From positions 558,001 through 622,000 of the forward strand of contig NZ_JAKFFS010000001.1 in assembly GCF_021502725.1 (NCBI RefSeq): 64,000 nt of DNA, in the 5' to 3' direction. Shown here piece after piece: positions 27,565 through 35,636 of this stretch (position 1 is its first letter; every line of letters starts with the position of its first letter). Origin of the DNA: Dyadobacter sp. CY345. GTDB lineage: Bacteria > Bacteroidota > Bacteroidia > Cytophagales > Spirosomataceae. The notes under the pieces were generated by a model. The model made no database searches and had not been told where the DNA came from. It saw only the letters and a list, made by a program, of their open reading frames with translations. A program made the position numbers and the translations under genes.

Positions 27565-28962
27565 ATGACCGAACACTTAAATCGCCTTACTCCACGACAA
27601 ATTGTCTTTGAACTGGATCAGTATATAATCGGACAAAATGACGCAAAACGTAATGTCGCCATTGCTTTGCGGAACAGATGGAGGCGAATGAATAGTCCTG
27701 AGGATATTCAAAAAGAAATTATTCCAAACAATATTCTGATGATCGGGGCAACAGGTGTGGGTAAAACTGAAATTGCCCGTCGCCTCGCAAAAATTGCAGA
27801 TGCTCCATTTGTGAAAGTAGAAGCTTCAAAGTTTACTGAAGTGGGGTATGTAGGCCGAGACGTAGAAAGTATGGTACGCGACCTTGTCGAACAAGCCGTT
27901 GGGATGGTGCGTACCCAGAAAAAAGAAGAAGTAAAAATCAAGGCTGAGCAGGCTGTTGAAGATATTATTCTTGATGCGCTTATACCGCCTATCCACGGAA
28001 ATAATGTTGTGAAACCGCGCCCTGAAAACGCTGAATCGAACGGAGCAATTCCGGAAGATGATAACGAGCTGAACCAGCGTACGCGTGAACGTTTCCGCGA
28101 TAAAATTCGCAACGGCGATCTGGATGACAGGAAAATTGAAATTGAGGTTCAACAAAACCAGTCACCGAGTGTCGGAATGATTGGTGGCGCTATGGACGAT
28201 ATTTCGATGATGAACATTCAGGAAATGATTGGAAACATGGTTCCCCGTCGTGGCAAAAAGCGGAAAGTAACCGTGGGAGAAGCCAAAAAGCTTTTGCTCG
28301 ATGAAGAAGCTGGAAAGTTGATCGATATGGATGAGGTGAAGCTGGAAGCGATTCAGAAGGCTGAGAATCTTGGTATTATCTTCATCGATGAAATTGATAA
28401 AGTTGCTTCAAGCCGTTCGGGTGGGAGTGGGCCTGACGTAAGCCGTGAAGGTGTGCAGCGCGATTTGCTTCCGATTGTGGAAGGAAGTGCGGTGAACACA
28501 AAACACGGTGTCATCAACACAGACCATATTTTATTTATCGCTGCCGGCGCATTTCACGTAGCGAAGCCATCGGATTTGATTCCTGAACTACAGGGACGTT
28601 TTCCAATCCGCGTTGAGCTGAACAGTCTGACGGAAAGTGATTTCTACCAGATTTTGAAAACACCAAAAAACGCTTTGACAAAACAGTATGAAGCGATGAT
28701 GGAAGCAGAGGGTGTTGACCTTCAATTTGAGGATGGCGCTCTTCGTGAAATGGCGCGTATTGCTTTTGAGGTGAATAGCGAAGTTGAAAATATCGGTGCA
28801 CGTCGTTTGCAAACGGTAATGAGTTTGTTACTCAACGATTTTATGTTTGATATCCCGGACGTAATCGGACCGGATTCCAATATTGTCGTAACGGCTGATA
28901 TGGTTAATGAAAAATTGGCGCATTTGATCAAAAACAGAGATTTAAGCCAGTTTATTCTGTAA
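27565..28962 (+). CDS. hslU: ATP-dependent protease ATPase subunit HslU
   Basis: 465 residues. AAA+ unfoldase that feeds substrates to the HslV peptidase. Starts with the conserved LTPRQIVFELDQYIIGQ; Walker A GATGVGKT at residues 61-68; the I-domain of about 110 residues is inserted after RTQKKEEVK; Walker B IIFIDEIDK near residue 270; sensor 2 region GARRLQTVMS near residue 415; C-terminal DLSQFIL tail docks into HslV. No hslV is adjacent, unlike the common hslVU operon. Followed by a strong bidirectional terminator. Confidence 0.96.
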   Translation: MTEHLNRLTPRQIVFELDQYIIGQNDAKRNVAIALRNRWRRMNSPEDIQKEIIPNNILMIGATGVGKTEIARRLAKIADAPFVKVEASKFTEVGYVGRDVESMVRDLVEQAVGMVRTQKKEEVKIKAEQAVEDIILDALIPPIHGNNVVKPRPENAESNGAIPEDDNELNQRTRERFRDKIRNGDLDDRKIEIEVQQNQSPSVGMIGGAMDDISMMNIQEMIGNMVPRRGKKRKVTVGEAKKLLLDEEAGKLIDMDEVKLEAIQKAENLGIIFIDEIDKVASSRSGGSGPDVSREGVQRDLLPIVEGSAVNTKHGVINTDHILFIAAGAFHVAKPSDLIPELQGRFPIRVELNSLTESDFYQILKTPKNALTKQYEAMMEAEGVDLQFEDGALREMARIAFEVNSEVENIGARRLQTVMSLLLNDFMFDIPDVIGPDSNIVVTADMVNEKLAHLIKNRDLSQFIL

Positions 28963-28980
28963 AAAATCTTCGTTCAATAA

Positions 28981-29023
28981 GAAAATCCCAAACATAATGG
29001 CTTGCGTTATGTTTGGGATTTTC
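28981..29023. terminator. Bidirectional terminator between hslU and the esterase gene
   Basis: Perfect 17-base-pair stem (28981-28997 with 29007-29023), 9-base loop, with A and T runs at the stem ends, serving two convergent genes. Confidence 0.88.
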
Positions 29024-29040
29024 TACGTCACGGCATTAAA

Positions 29041-30147
29041 TTATTCTCCCGAGTATAACCATTTCAATGCTTTTGGAAATTCTTTGCCCCAGCATTCTTC
29101 GGAATGTTTTCCTGCCGGATTCAAGGATGCTTTGATTTTAACACGACTATATCCGAATCCCTGATTTTTTAACGTTTCCTGCAATTTTTCAATGTTAGGA
29201 ATCATTTCAGCACCTTCCTGTCCGCCGCCGTACAAATAAATCCGTGTTTCGAAGGGCTCAAAAAAGTGGATTGCATCAAAATATATTTTGCGGGATATCC
29301 ATAACGATGGTGAGAAAATCATCAGGCGGCCAAAGATATCCGGATACATCAAAGCGGCATACATACTTAATAGACCGCCGACGGAACTGCCACCAATACC
29401 TGTATTCAACCGATCCGGAAGTGTCCGGTATGTTGTATCAATATGTTTTTTTAATGTTTCCGTAACGAATTTTAAGAATAAGTTACCAAAGCCTTTTCCC
29501 AGGTTTGGATTGTCGTAAGGCGAGAATTCCTGAACCCTTTCATCACCACCATGGTCTATCGCCACGATAATAACGTTGGCTTTGTCTTCGCCCGCCAAAG
29601 AGGCCAGGCTTCGGTCAATTTCCCAACTTCCATATCGCGAACCTTCGCCAAAAAGATTTTGCGCGTCAGTCATATACAAAACCGGGTAATGGCGATCTGG
29701 TTGGGCATAGTAATCATGCGGTAAAAGAACGTGAACCCGGCGTTCTTTTTTCAATTGAGGTATCTCGAAAGTTTCTGATAAAATCTCAATGATTGGCATT
29801 AAATCCAACTTGGTCAATTTATCAAGCTGCCAGCGCGTTACGAAATCTGAGATATTTCCGCTGTTCTTGTCAATATATCGATTGCCGTAAGGCCTGCCAT
29901 GTCGGTCAAGTTCTACCTGATCCCAGCCTCCCCGGGTATACTTATATTCCAGAGGAAATGGAAATCCAAAATCTGATGGAAACTGGAAAGTGTATTGTCC
30001 GGGACCAACCTTTTTCATTTGATAATGAGGAAGGTCTGGCAGCCATTTACAGAAATTTCCCGTTAAAAATATAGGACGGTTATCGGAGTCTGATGTTGTT
30101 AACGTTATTGTAAGTATTTCTTGTAACGTATCTATTTCGTTGAGCAT
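29041..30147 (-). CDS. Alpha/beta-hydrolase esterase with N-terminal glycogen-binding-like domain
   Basis: 368 residues, no signal peptide. Residues 1-105 look like a CBM48/CBM20-type beta-sandwich (FLTGNFCKWLPD, YTFQFPSDF, EYKYTRGGWDQVE). Residues 125-368 match the putative esterase (EstD/Fes-like) fold: VLLPHDYYAQPDRHYPVLYMTDAQN, nucleophile Ser in GIGGSSVGGLLS (about residue 257) and a probable catalytic His in AGKHSEECW near the C-terminus. Likely acts on a carbohydrate- or siderophore-linked ester; substrate open. Confidence 0.8.
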   Translation of the reverse strand: MLNEIDTLQEILTITLTTSDSDNRPIFLTGNFCKWLPDLPHYQMKKVGPGQYTFQFPSDFGFPFPLEYKYTRGGWDQVELDRHGRPYGNRYIDKNSGNISDFVTRWQLDKLTKLDLMPIIEILSETFEIPQLKKERRVHVLLPHDYYAQPDRHYPVLYMTDAQNLFGEGSRYGSWEIDRSLASLAGEDKANVIIVAIDHGGDERVQEFSPYDNPNLGKGFGNLFLKFVTETLKKHIDTTYRTLPDRLNTGIGGSSVGGLLSMYAALMYPDIFGRLMIFSPSLWISRKIYFDAIHFFEPFETRIYLYGGGQEGAEMIPNIEKLQETLKNQGFGYSRVKIKASLNPAGKHSEECWGKEFPKALKWLYSGE

Positions 30148-30369
30148 TCTAAGAATAACACTTGGGTCGTTATGAAGCGCAAATTTACGATAAATTTGTA
30201 ACGAGTAATAGCGGAATGAATAGTTTAACGATCATTTGCCGTCGATTCTTGACCAAGTTATATTGAATGGTCAAAACATGCCATGAATGCTGAAAATAAT
30301 AAACATTTTTTGGCTAGATTATTGAAAATCTGAGGGTTCGGAATAAATTTGAAACGGTTTTTCCCTTTT

Positions 30370-30888
30370 TTATGCCTTGAAATTACTACCAAAATTTGAC
30401 TTTTTAGACATATCTACAAAGTCAAAAGAGAAGTCATGTTTTTCGTCTGCTTCATGGTGTATCCGCTCAGATTCCTGCCATAATTCCGGATTTTCTATTT
30501 GAAAAAAAGTATCTCCATTCGATTGGGTATGTACCTCTGTGATATGCAATTTGTCACAAATATCCTGAACCTGGCGGTAGATATCTCCTCCGCCAATAAC
30601 AAATGCCTCCTCAGTTTCAGTTTTTTTTGCCGCCTCAATGGCATCTGCTAAACTATTAACGACGACTGTTCCTTCAAAAGAAAAATTTTTGTCCCGGGTA
30701 ATAATAATGGATTGTCTTCCCGGAAGCGGTTTCCCAATGGATTCAAAGGTTTTCCGCCCCATGATGATTGGATGGCCAAGGGTAAGTTGTTTGAAGCGTT
30801 TCAGATCGTCCGGCAAACGCCAGATAAGCTGATTATTTAAGCCTATAACACCGTTTTCAGAAACAGCGACAATGATTGAAAGAAGCAT
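30370..30888 (-). CDS. folA: Dihydrofolate reductase
   Basis: 172 residues. Reduces dihydrofolate to tetrahydrofolate with NADPH. Family motifs are complete: LSIIVAVSENGVIGLNNQLIWRLPDDLKRF (substrate and Met20-loop region; catalytic Asp in LPDD), IIMGRKTFESIGKPLPGR (NADPH), VIGGGDIYRQ (second nucleotide contact) and the C-terminal FDFVD strand. It lies downstream of no obvious thyA. The region upstream of it carries a repeat cluster. Confidence 0.94.
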   Translation of the reverse strand: MLLSIIVAVSENGVIGLNNQLIWRLPDDLKRFKQLTLGHPIIMGRKTFESIGKPLPGRQSIIITRDKNFSFEGTVVVNSLADAIEAAKKTETEEAFVIGGGDIYRQVQDICDKLHITEVHTQSNGDTFFQIENPELWQESERIHHEADEKHDFSFDFVDMSKKSNFGSNFKA

Positions 30889-30935
30889 TTATTGATATTG
30901 TTATAACAAAGTTCGTTGGATAAGGTAAGTATTCC

Positions 30936-31193
30936 GGTGCTCTGCACCTTGAATTCGGGATTGGTTTAAATTGGTTTCTACAAATATTTCGGTGCTCTGC
31001 ACCTTGGGTTTTTGATTGGTTCAAATTGATTTCTAAAAATACTCCGGTACTCTACGTGTTAGATCAAGGGTTTGGTTGCAATCGTATTCCTGCAAATGTT
31101 CTGGTGTTATTCACTTTCGGGGTTAATGGTGCAGAGCACCTAAATATTTGTAGAAACCGGATATATCACAATATTTAAAAGGTGCAGCGCACC
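30936..31193. repeat. Cluster of GGTGCTCTGCACC palindromic repeats (REP-like)
   Basis: The near-palindromic core GGTGCTCTGCACC occurs at 30936-30948 and 30991-31003, a decayed copy at 31046-31058 and a more decayed one at 31103-31115, giving a period of 55-57 bases with related sequence between cores (GGTTTCTACAAATATT and variants). The exact inverse GGTGCAGAGCACC is at 31128-31140, and the whole of 30973-31003 recurs inverted at 31128-31158 with one mismatch. A last variant, GGTGCAGCGCACC, is at 31181-31193. It occupies the 347-base gap between folA and fmt. Confidence 0.8.
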
Positions 31194-31235
31194 CTAATTA
31201 ATTTCTGCCACTAAACGCAATTCATCATTCGATGA

Positions 31236-32156
31236 CTACAATTTTGCCCCACGCAAAAAATCACCGACCGCCATTTTCTTTTTCCCTTCCAATTGTAAAA
31301 CTTCAACGGCAATCCAAAAATCTCCTGCCCTGAATTGTAAAAATGTTTTATTATCCGTCCTGAATTCTCCGGGATTTCCCGCTTCGGAATCATCCGTGAT
31401 ACTTGTTTTGAATATTTTGCATGAGAGCCCGTTCAAAGTCGTCCATGCGGCTGGGTATGGTGAAAGTCCCCTCACAAAATTGTGGATTTTTTCAGCTGGT
31501 TGCGTCCAATCGATCTCGCAGGTTTCGCGGAAAATTTTGGGTGCCAGTTTTATTTCTTTTGACTCGTCCTGCGCTTCTTGCGGATAATTTCCTTCCTCAA
31601 TGGCCTGAACAGTTTTTAGCACGAGCTTTCCGCCGAGCTCCATTAATCTTTCATAAACCGAGCCTGCATCGTCTTCCGGAGAAATCGGATCTTTTTCCTG
31701 AAAAATTATTTTTCCTGTATCAATTTCTTTTTCAATGAAGAAAGTTGTGACCCCTGATTCTGTCTCACCGTTGATCACCGCCCAGTTAATCGGCGCTGCA
31801 CCCCGGTATTGAGGCAATAGTGAACCATGCAAATTGAATGTGCCATATTTCGGCATACTCCAGACAATTTCCGGCAACATTCTAAATGCAACTACCACTT
31901 GCAAATCTGCATTTAAAGCTTTTAATTGAGCAATAAACTCAGGATTTTTGAGTTTTTCTGGTTGAAGAACCGGGATTCCCTGTTCTTCTGCATATATTTT
32001 TACAGGGGAAGACATTTGCTTTTGACCACGTCCGGCAGGTTTATCTGGCACGGTAATTACGGCAATTACATTAGAATTGCTCTCTACCAGACTTCTTAAA
32101 CTTGGAACAGCAAATTCTGGTGTTCCCATGAAAATGATTCGTAACTTTTCAGGCAT
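31236..32156 (-). CDS. fmt: Methionyl-tRNA formyltransferase
   Basis: 306 residues. Formylates initiator Met-tRNA using 10-formyl-tetrahydrofolate. Contains the N-terminal IIFMGTPEFAVPSL Rossmann start, the formyl-transfer motif LHGSLLPQYRGAAPINWAVI (catalytic Asn/His/Asp region around residues 105-145, with ETGVTTFFIEKEIDTG-like sequence after it), and a C-terminal OB-type tRNA-binding domain. The folate link makes its neighbour folA functionally related. Slightly shorter than E. coli Fmt (315). Confidence 0.95.
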   Translation of the reverse strand: MPEKLRIIFMGTPEFAVPSLRSLVESNSNVIAVITVPDKPAGRGQKQMSSPVKIYAEEQGIPVLQPEKLKNPEFIAQLKALNADLQVVVAFRMLPEIVWSMPKYGTFNLHGSLLPQYRGAAPINWAVINGETESGVTTFFIEKEIDTGKIIFQEKDPISPEDDAGSVYERLMELGGKLVLKTVQAIEEGNYPQEAQDESKEIKLAPKIFRETCEIDWTQPAEKIHNFVRGLSPYPAAWTTLNGLSCKIFKTSITDDSEAGNPGEFRTDNKTFLQFRAGDFWIAVEVLQLEGKKKMAVGDFLRGAKL

Positions 32157-32184
32157 GGATTGTGTTGTCTTTTGACTATTTGGC

Positions 32185-32215
32185 TTGTAACCATTTACAA
32201 ATATTGCTATTTTTG
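32185..32215 (+). promoter_or_regulatory. Promoter of the greA leader (TTG-N20-TATTTTTG)
   Basis: TTG at 32185-32187 and TATTTTTG at 32208-32215 are separated by 20 bases, matching the Bacteroidota -33/-7 consensus. The expected transcription start, about 32222, is just before a 15-codon leader reading frame. Confidence 0.6.
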
Positions 32216-32233
32216 TCGTTCATATTTAAAACA

Positions 32234-32281
32234 ATGGAAAAGATAAAAAGATATCGCTGTCGAAAAACTCAGGTTTTCTAG
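32234..32281 (+). CDS. 15-codon leader peptide of a probable greA attenuator
   Basis: ATG at 32234, stop TAG at 32279-32281, encoding MEKIKRYRCRKTQVF. It starts about 12 bases after the predicted transcription start and ends 2 bases before the first arm of a hairpin that competes with a terminator. The peptide is rich in Arg and Lys codons (RYRCRK). It is too short to support by composition alone; the argument is its position within the attenuator-like arrangement. Confidence 0.5.
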   Translation: MEKIKRYRCRKTQVF

Positions 32282-32283
32282 TC

Positions 32284-32316
32284 TTCTACTACGGGTTGAA
32301 ACGAACTCTTGTAGAA
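32284..32316 (+). promoter_or_regulatory. Candidate antiterminator hairpin upstream of greA
   Basis: TTCTAC (32284-32289) pairs with GTAGAA (32311-32316), and an inner stem GGGTT (32293-32297) pairs with AACTC (32304-32308) with one G-T pair. The right arm shares bases 32313-32316 with the left arm of the terminator at 32313-32343, so the two hairpins cannot form together. A ribosome ending translation at the leader stop would cover the first arm and favour the terminator. Confidence 0.5.
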
Positions 32317-32343
32317 CGGTCCTGGAACCGTTCTTTTTTTTTT
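32313..32343 (+). terminator. Rho-independent terminator in the greA leader
   Basis: AGAACGGT (32313-32320) pairs with ACCGTTCT (32327-32334), 6-base loop, followed by ten T (32334-32343). It faces greA and has no upstream gene on the same strand, since fmt is on the other strand, so it must end a leader or small RNA of about 120 bases. Confidence 0.85.
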
Positions 32344-32392
32344 GCCCAGGCACCAATTTTTATAATCGAAAATATTTAAACATAACTAAGCA

Positions 32393-32875
32393 ATGGCTAA
32401 AATTTCATACTATACCGAGGAAGGATTAAATAAGCTGAAACAAGAATTGAATGACATGAAAACCAAAGGCCGTACTGCCATTGCTGCACAAATTGCAGAG
32501 GCTCGGGACAAAGGTGATCTAAGTGAAAATGCTGAATATGACGCTGCAAAAGATGCGCAGGGAATGCATGAAATGAAGATTGCCAAGTTGGAGGAAATCA
32601 TGTCTACGGCTCGTGTTATCGATGAATCATCAATCGATAATTCTCAGGTAGCTATCCTCTCCAAAGTCAGGATCAAAAACCGTAAAAACGGTATGGAAGT
32701 GACATATACACTCGTTTCAGAAGAAGAAGCGGATTTGAAAACAGGGAAAATTTCTATTGGCTCACCGATAGGAAAAGGGCTGTTGGGTAAGAAATTAGGT
32801 GAAACTGCGGAAATTAAAGTACCGGCAGGAATGATGGAATTCGAGGTTTTGGATATCAGCCGGTTTAGCGAATAG
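32393..32875 (+). CDS. greA: Transcription elongation factor GreA
   Basis: 160 residues. Binds the secondary channel of RNA polymerase and stimulates cleavage of backtracked transcripts. The N-terminal coiled coil carries the conserved tip: EARDKGDLSENAEYDAAK (acidic residues around 40-44), and the C-terminal FKBP-like domain has GSPIGKGLLGKKLGE and ISRFSE-type ends. Length is normal. It is preceded by a promoter, a short leader frame and a terminator, so expression is probably controlled by premature termination. Confidence 0.96.
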   Translation: MAKISYYTEEGLNKLKQELNDMKTKGRTAIAAQIAEARDKGDLSENAEYDAAKDAQGMHEMKIAKLEEIMSTARVIDESSIDNSQVAILSKVRIKNRKNGMEVTYTLVSEEEADLKTGKISIGSPIGKGLLGKKLGETAEIKVPAGMMEFEVLDISRFSE

Positions 32876-32926
32876 GTTTTGTAATAGCTGAGCTTATTCC
32901 TGAAAAAATGAATCAGCTTCGATAAG

Positions 32927-32976
32927 AAAATGTTGAATTGCTGTATGATTTTTCATATCGCATTTCAACATTTTTT
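32927..32976 (+). terminator. Terminator after greA
   Basis: Eleven-base arms AAAATGTTGAA (32927-32937) and TTCAACATTTT (32964-32974) enclose a further weak stem (TATGA/TCATA) and run into T residues. Confidence 0.75.
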
Positions 32977-33009
32977 GTTTAACATTGGGTTGGTTTAAGA
33001 CAAGCGCAA

Positions 33010-33333
33010 ATGAAATTCAAGGGATATTTGATGACATTTTCATTCCTGTGGGTGGAAGGTATGGCGATTTTTCCTTTTGTTTTTTCCAAAACGAAATCAC
33101 CTGGGAAAGTTCTTATTCACCACGAAATGATTCATTTGCGTCAGCAGCTGGAACTTGGCTTGTTACCTTTTTATATCTGGTATTTTATCGAATACCTGAT
33201 CCGGCTGCTCCAATATAGGAAACATCACCAGGCTTATTTAAATATTTCTTTTGAGCGAGAAGCTTATGCAAATGAGCGTGATTTTGAATATCTTGAGAAT
33301 CGAAAATTCTGGGGGTTTCTAAAATATTTATGA
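33010..33333 (+). CDS. Small membrane-associated protein with HExxH motif
   Basis: 107 residues. After a hydrophobic N-terminus (about 5-25) comes HHEMIHLRQQ: an HExxH zinc-metallopeptidase motif at residues 38-42. A second hydrophobic segment (about 49-66) is followed by FEREAYANERDFEYL, which could supply a third Glu ligand at about residue 82 or 84. The arrangement fits a minimal gluzincin-type peptidase fold, but the protein is very short and activity is unproven. No signal peptide cleavage site is evident. ATG 33010 was preferred because it begins at the hydrophobic segment. Confidence 0.65.
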   Translation: MKFKGYLMTFSFLWVEGMAIFPFVFSKTKSPGKVLIHHEMIHLRQQLELGLLPFYIWYFIEYLIRLLQYRKHHQAYLNISFEREAYANERDFEYLENRKFWGFLKYL

Positions 33334-33382
33334 CAACAAAATTTCCAGTGACAGAGTAATTACACAATTCAATTAAAAAAGT

Positions 33383-34453
33383 ATGACCGAAGAAAGTAAA
33401 TCGTTTTTATACAAGTATTTAAACAACGCTTCCCCGACAGGTTTTGAAGTATCAGGACAGAAGATCTGGCTGGACTATATCAAACCATATATCGACGAAG
33501 AAATTATTGATGTTTATGGAACAGCCGTCGGTGTGATCGGCGGCGGTCAGGATTACAAAGTAGTTATTGAAGCACATTCAGACGAAATTTCTTGGTTTGT
33601 AAATTACATTACGGACGACGGATTTATTCACGTTCGTCGCAACGGAGGTTCTGATGCGGCCATTGCTCCGTCCATGCGCGTCAATTTACATACTGCAAAA
33701 GGTATCGTAAAAGGCGTTTTTGGCTGGCCTGCCATTCACGTTCGTGAAACCTCAAAGGACCAGGTTCCAAAAGTTCATGACCTTTTTATCGACGTTGGTG
33801 CTGCCAAAAAAGAGGAAGTTCTTGAAATGGGAATTCACGTAGGTACAGTGGCTACGTTTGTTGACGGACTGGACGAGTTGAACGAAAAATTCTACGTTGG
33901 ACGGGCATTGGATAACCGGATGGGCGGTTTTATGATTGCGGAGGTTGCCAGAATGCTGCATGAGAATAATGTTAATCTGCCATTTACGCTCTACATCGTA
34001 AACGCTGTTCAAGAAGAAATTGGTTTGCGCGGAGCAGAAATGATTTCCCGTAGATTGAAGCCGGATCTCGCAATTTGTACAGATGTCACGCACGATACGC
34101 AGTCGCCGATGTATAACAAAAAAGAGCAGGGAGATTTAAAATGTGGAAACGGGCCTGTGATATGTTACGGGCCGGCAGTGCAAAACAATGTACGTGATTT
34201 GTTGATCAATGTCGCGGAGGAGAAAAGTATACCTTTCCAGCGTCAGGCCGTAAGCCGCTCAACTGGGACAGATACGGATGCTTTCGCTTATTCCACAGAA
34301 GGAATTGCCTCTGCACTGATTTCTCTGCCTTTGAAATACATGCATACAACGGTTGAAATGGTACATAAAGATGATGTTCAAAACGTGATTCAGCTGATGT
34401 ACGACGTACTTCTTTCTCTGAAAGGAAATGAAGATTTCAGGTATATAAAGTAG
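33383..34453 (+). CDS. M42 family metallopeptidase (tetrahedral aminopeptidase)
   Basis: 356 residues. Cytoplasmic dinuclear-metal aminopeptidase. Metal and catalytic residues are visible in family order: His and Asp in IEAHSDEISW (about 63-66), Asp in GRALDNRMGG (about 177), catalytic Glu pair in VQEEIGLRGA (about 212), Asp in CTDVTHDT (about 232) and a late His in KYMHTTVEMVH (about 319). Degrades peptides after larger proteases. It is co-directional with the HExxH protein (50 bases apart). Confidence 0.92.
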   Translation: MTEESKSFLYKYLNNASPTGFEVSGQKIWLDYIKPYIDEEIIDVYGTAVGVIGGGQDYKVVIEAHSDEISWFVNYITDDGFIHVRRNGGSDAAIAPSMRVNLHTAKGIVKGVFGWPAIHVRETSKDQVPKVHDLFIDVGAAKKEEVLEMGIHVGTVATFVDGLDELNEKFYVGRALDNRMGGFMIAEVARMLHENNVNLPFTLYIVNAVQEEIGLRGAEMISRRLKPDLAICTDVTHDTQSPMYNKKEQGDLKCGNGPVICYGPAVQNNVRDLLINVAEEKSIPFQRQAVSRSTGTDTDAFAYSTEGIASALISLPLKYMHTTVEMVHKDDVQNVIQLMYDVLLSLKGNEDFRYIK

Positions 34454-34470
34454 AAACGAGGGACTGACAG

Positions 34471-34500
34471 GGGCATGGAGACGTCTTATCCATGCCCTTT
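34471..34500 (+). terminator. Hairpin between the M42 gene and the radical SAM gene
   Basis: GGGCATGG (34471-34478) pairs with CCATGCCC (34490-34497), followed by three T. A weak terminator or attenuating structure; it lies before the preferred start of the next gene at 34535. Confidence 0.55.
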
Positions 34501-34534
34501 CATTTGCCCTGCAAACAAAAAAACACTTCATCAA

Positions 34535-35587
34535 ATGGATAACAGGGCGAGAGGCAGAGGAGCGGGAATTAATACAGACAACAAATTTCGAAAGCAGGAA
34601 ATTGAATATACTTCCGAAGATTGGATGCAATGGGAAGAGCCGGCAACCAATCCTAAAACGCTTTTTATTGAAGAAATTTCTAAATCAATTCTGAGCAAAT
34701 CTGATAGTCCGGATCTGCGGCACTTCAATTCGATAAATCCTTATCGCGGATGTGAACATGGCTGCATTTACTGTTATGCCAGAAATTCTCATGAGTATTG
34801 GGGTTTTTCGGCTGGGCTTGATTTTGAGACAAAAATTGTTGTCAAGAAAAATGCGCCGCAACTTCTCGAAAAACTCTTAAATTCAAAAAGCTGGGAACCA
34901 CAGACTATTTTCTTTTCAGGAAACACGGATTGTTATCAGCCCGCAGAAAAGATATATCAGTTGACGAGGCAAATGCTGGAAATTTGTCTCAAATACAGAA
35001 ATCCGGTCAGTGTTCTTACCAAAAATGCACTTATACTGCGCGATCTTGATATCCTTGAAAAACTGGCAAAGCTTAATCTCGTTCATGGCGCAGTGTCAAT
35101 TACTTCGTTAAATGAAGATTTACGAGGGAAATTAGAACCAAGAACGGTTACGGGAATGCGGCGTTTACAGGTTATAAAAACACTGCACGAGGCTGGCGTA
35201 GAAATGGGCGTGATGACCGCGCCTATCATCCCGGGATTGAATGATCATGAAATTCCTTCCATTATTCAGGCGGCAGCAGAAGCGGGGGCAATTTGGGCTG
35301 GTTATACGGTTGTCAGGCTCAACGGGGCGATCGGGGAAATATTTAATGAGTGGGTCAACCATCATTTCCCTGACAAGGCGTCGAAGGTTTTAAGCCAGAT
35401 CAAAGAATGTCACGGCGGGCAGGTAAACGATTCCCGTTTTGGGCTTCGCATGAGTGGTGAAGGTAAATATGCCGAGCATATCAAACAGCTTCACGCACTT
35501 GCATGTAGGAAGTATTTTGGTGATAAGGAACGCACAGAATTGGATACATCACTATTTATAAAAGGGGGACAAATGAAATTATTCTAA
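34535..35587 (+). CDS. PA0069-type radical SAM protein
   Basis: 350 residues from ATG 34535; an upstream in-frame ATG at 34475 would add 20 residues and run through the hairpin, so it is less likely. The N-terminus RGRGAGINTDNKF is typical of the family. The iron-sulphur motif is CEHGCIYCYAR (CxxxCxxC, about residue 70). FSGNTDCYQPAE and LTKNAL follow, then APIIPGLNDHEIP. Reductive SAM cleavage is expected; the substrate is unknown. Related proteins resemble spore photoproduct lyase. Confidence 0.88.
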   Translation: MDNRARGRGAGINTDNKFRKQEIEYTSEDWMQWEEPATNPKTLFIEEISKSILSKSDSPDLRHFNSINPYRGCEHGCIYCYARNSHEYWGFSAGLDFETKIVVKKNAPQLLEKLLNSKSWEPQTIFFSGNTDCYQPAEKIYQLTRQMLEICLKYRNPVSVLTKNALILRDLDILEKLAKLNLVHGAVSITSLNEDLRGKLEPRTVTGMRRLQVIKTLHEAGVEMGVMTAPIIPGLNDHEIPSIIQAAAEAGAIWAGYTVVRLNGAIGEIFNEWVNHHFPDKASKVLSQIKECHGGQVNDSRFGLRMSGEGKYAEHIKQLHALACRKYFGDKERTELDTSLFIKGGQMKLF

Positions 35588-35636
35588 ACAGGATAATTAT
35601 TTGCCGGACCATCACAATTTCTAAACCTATTAATTC

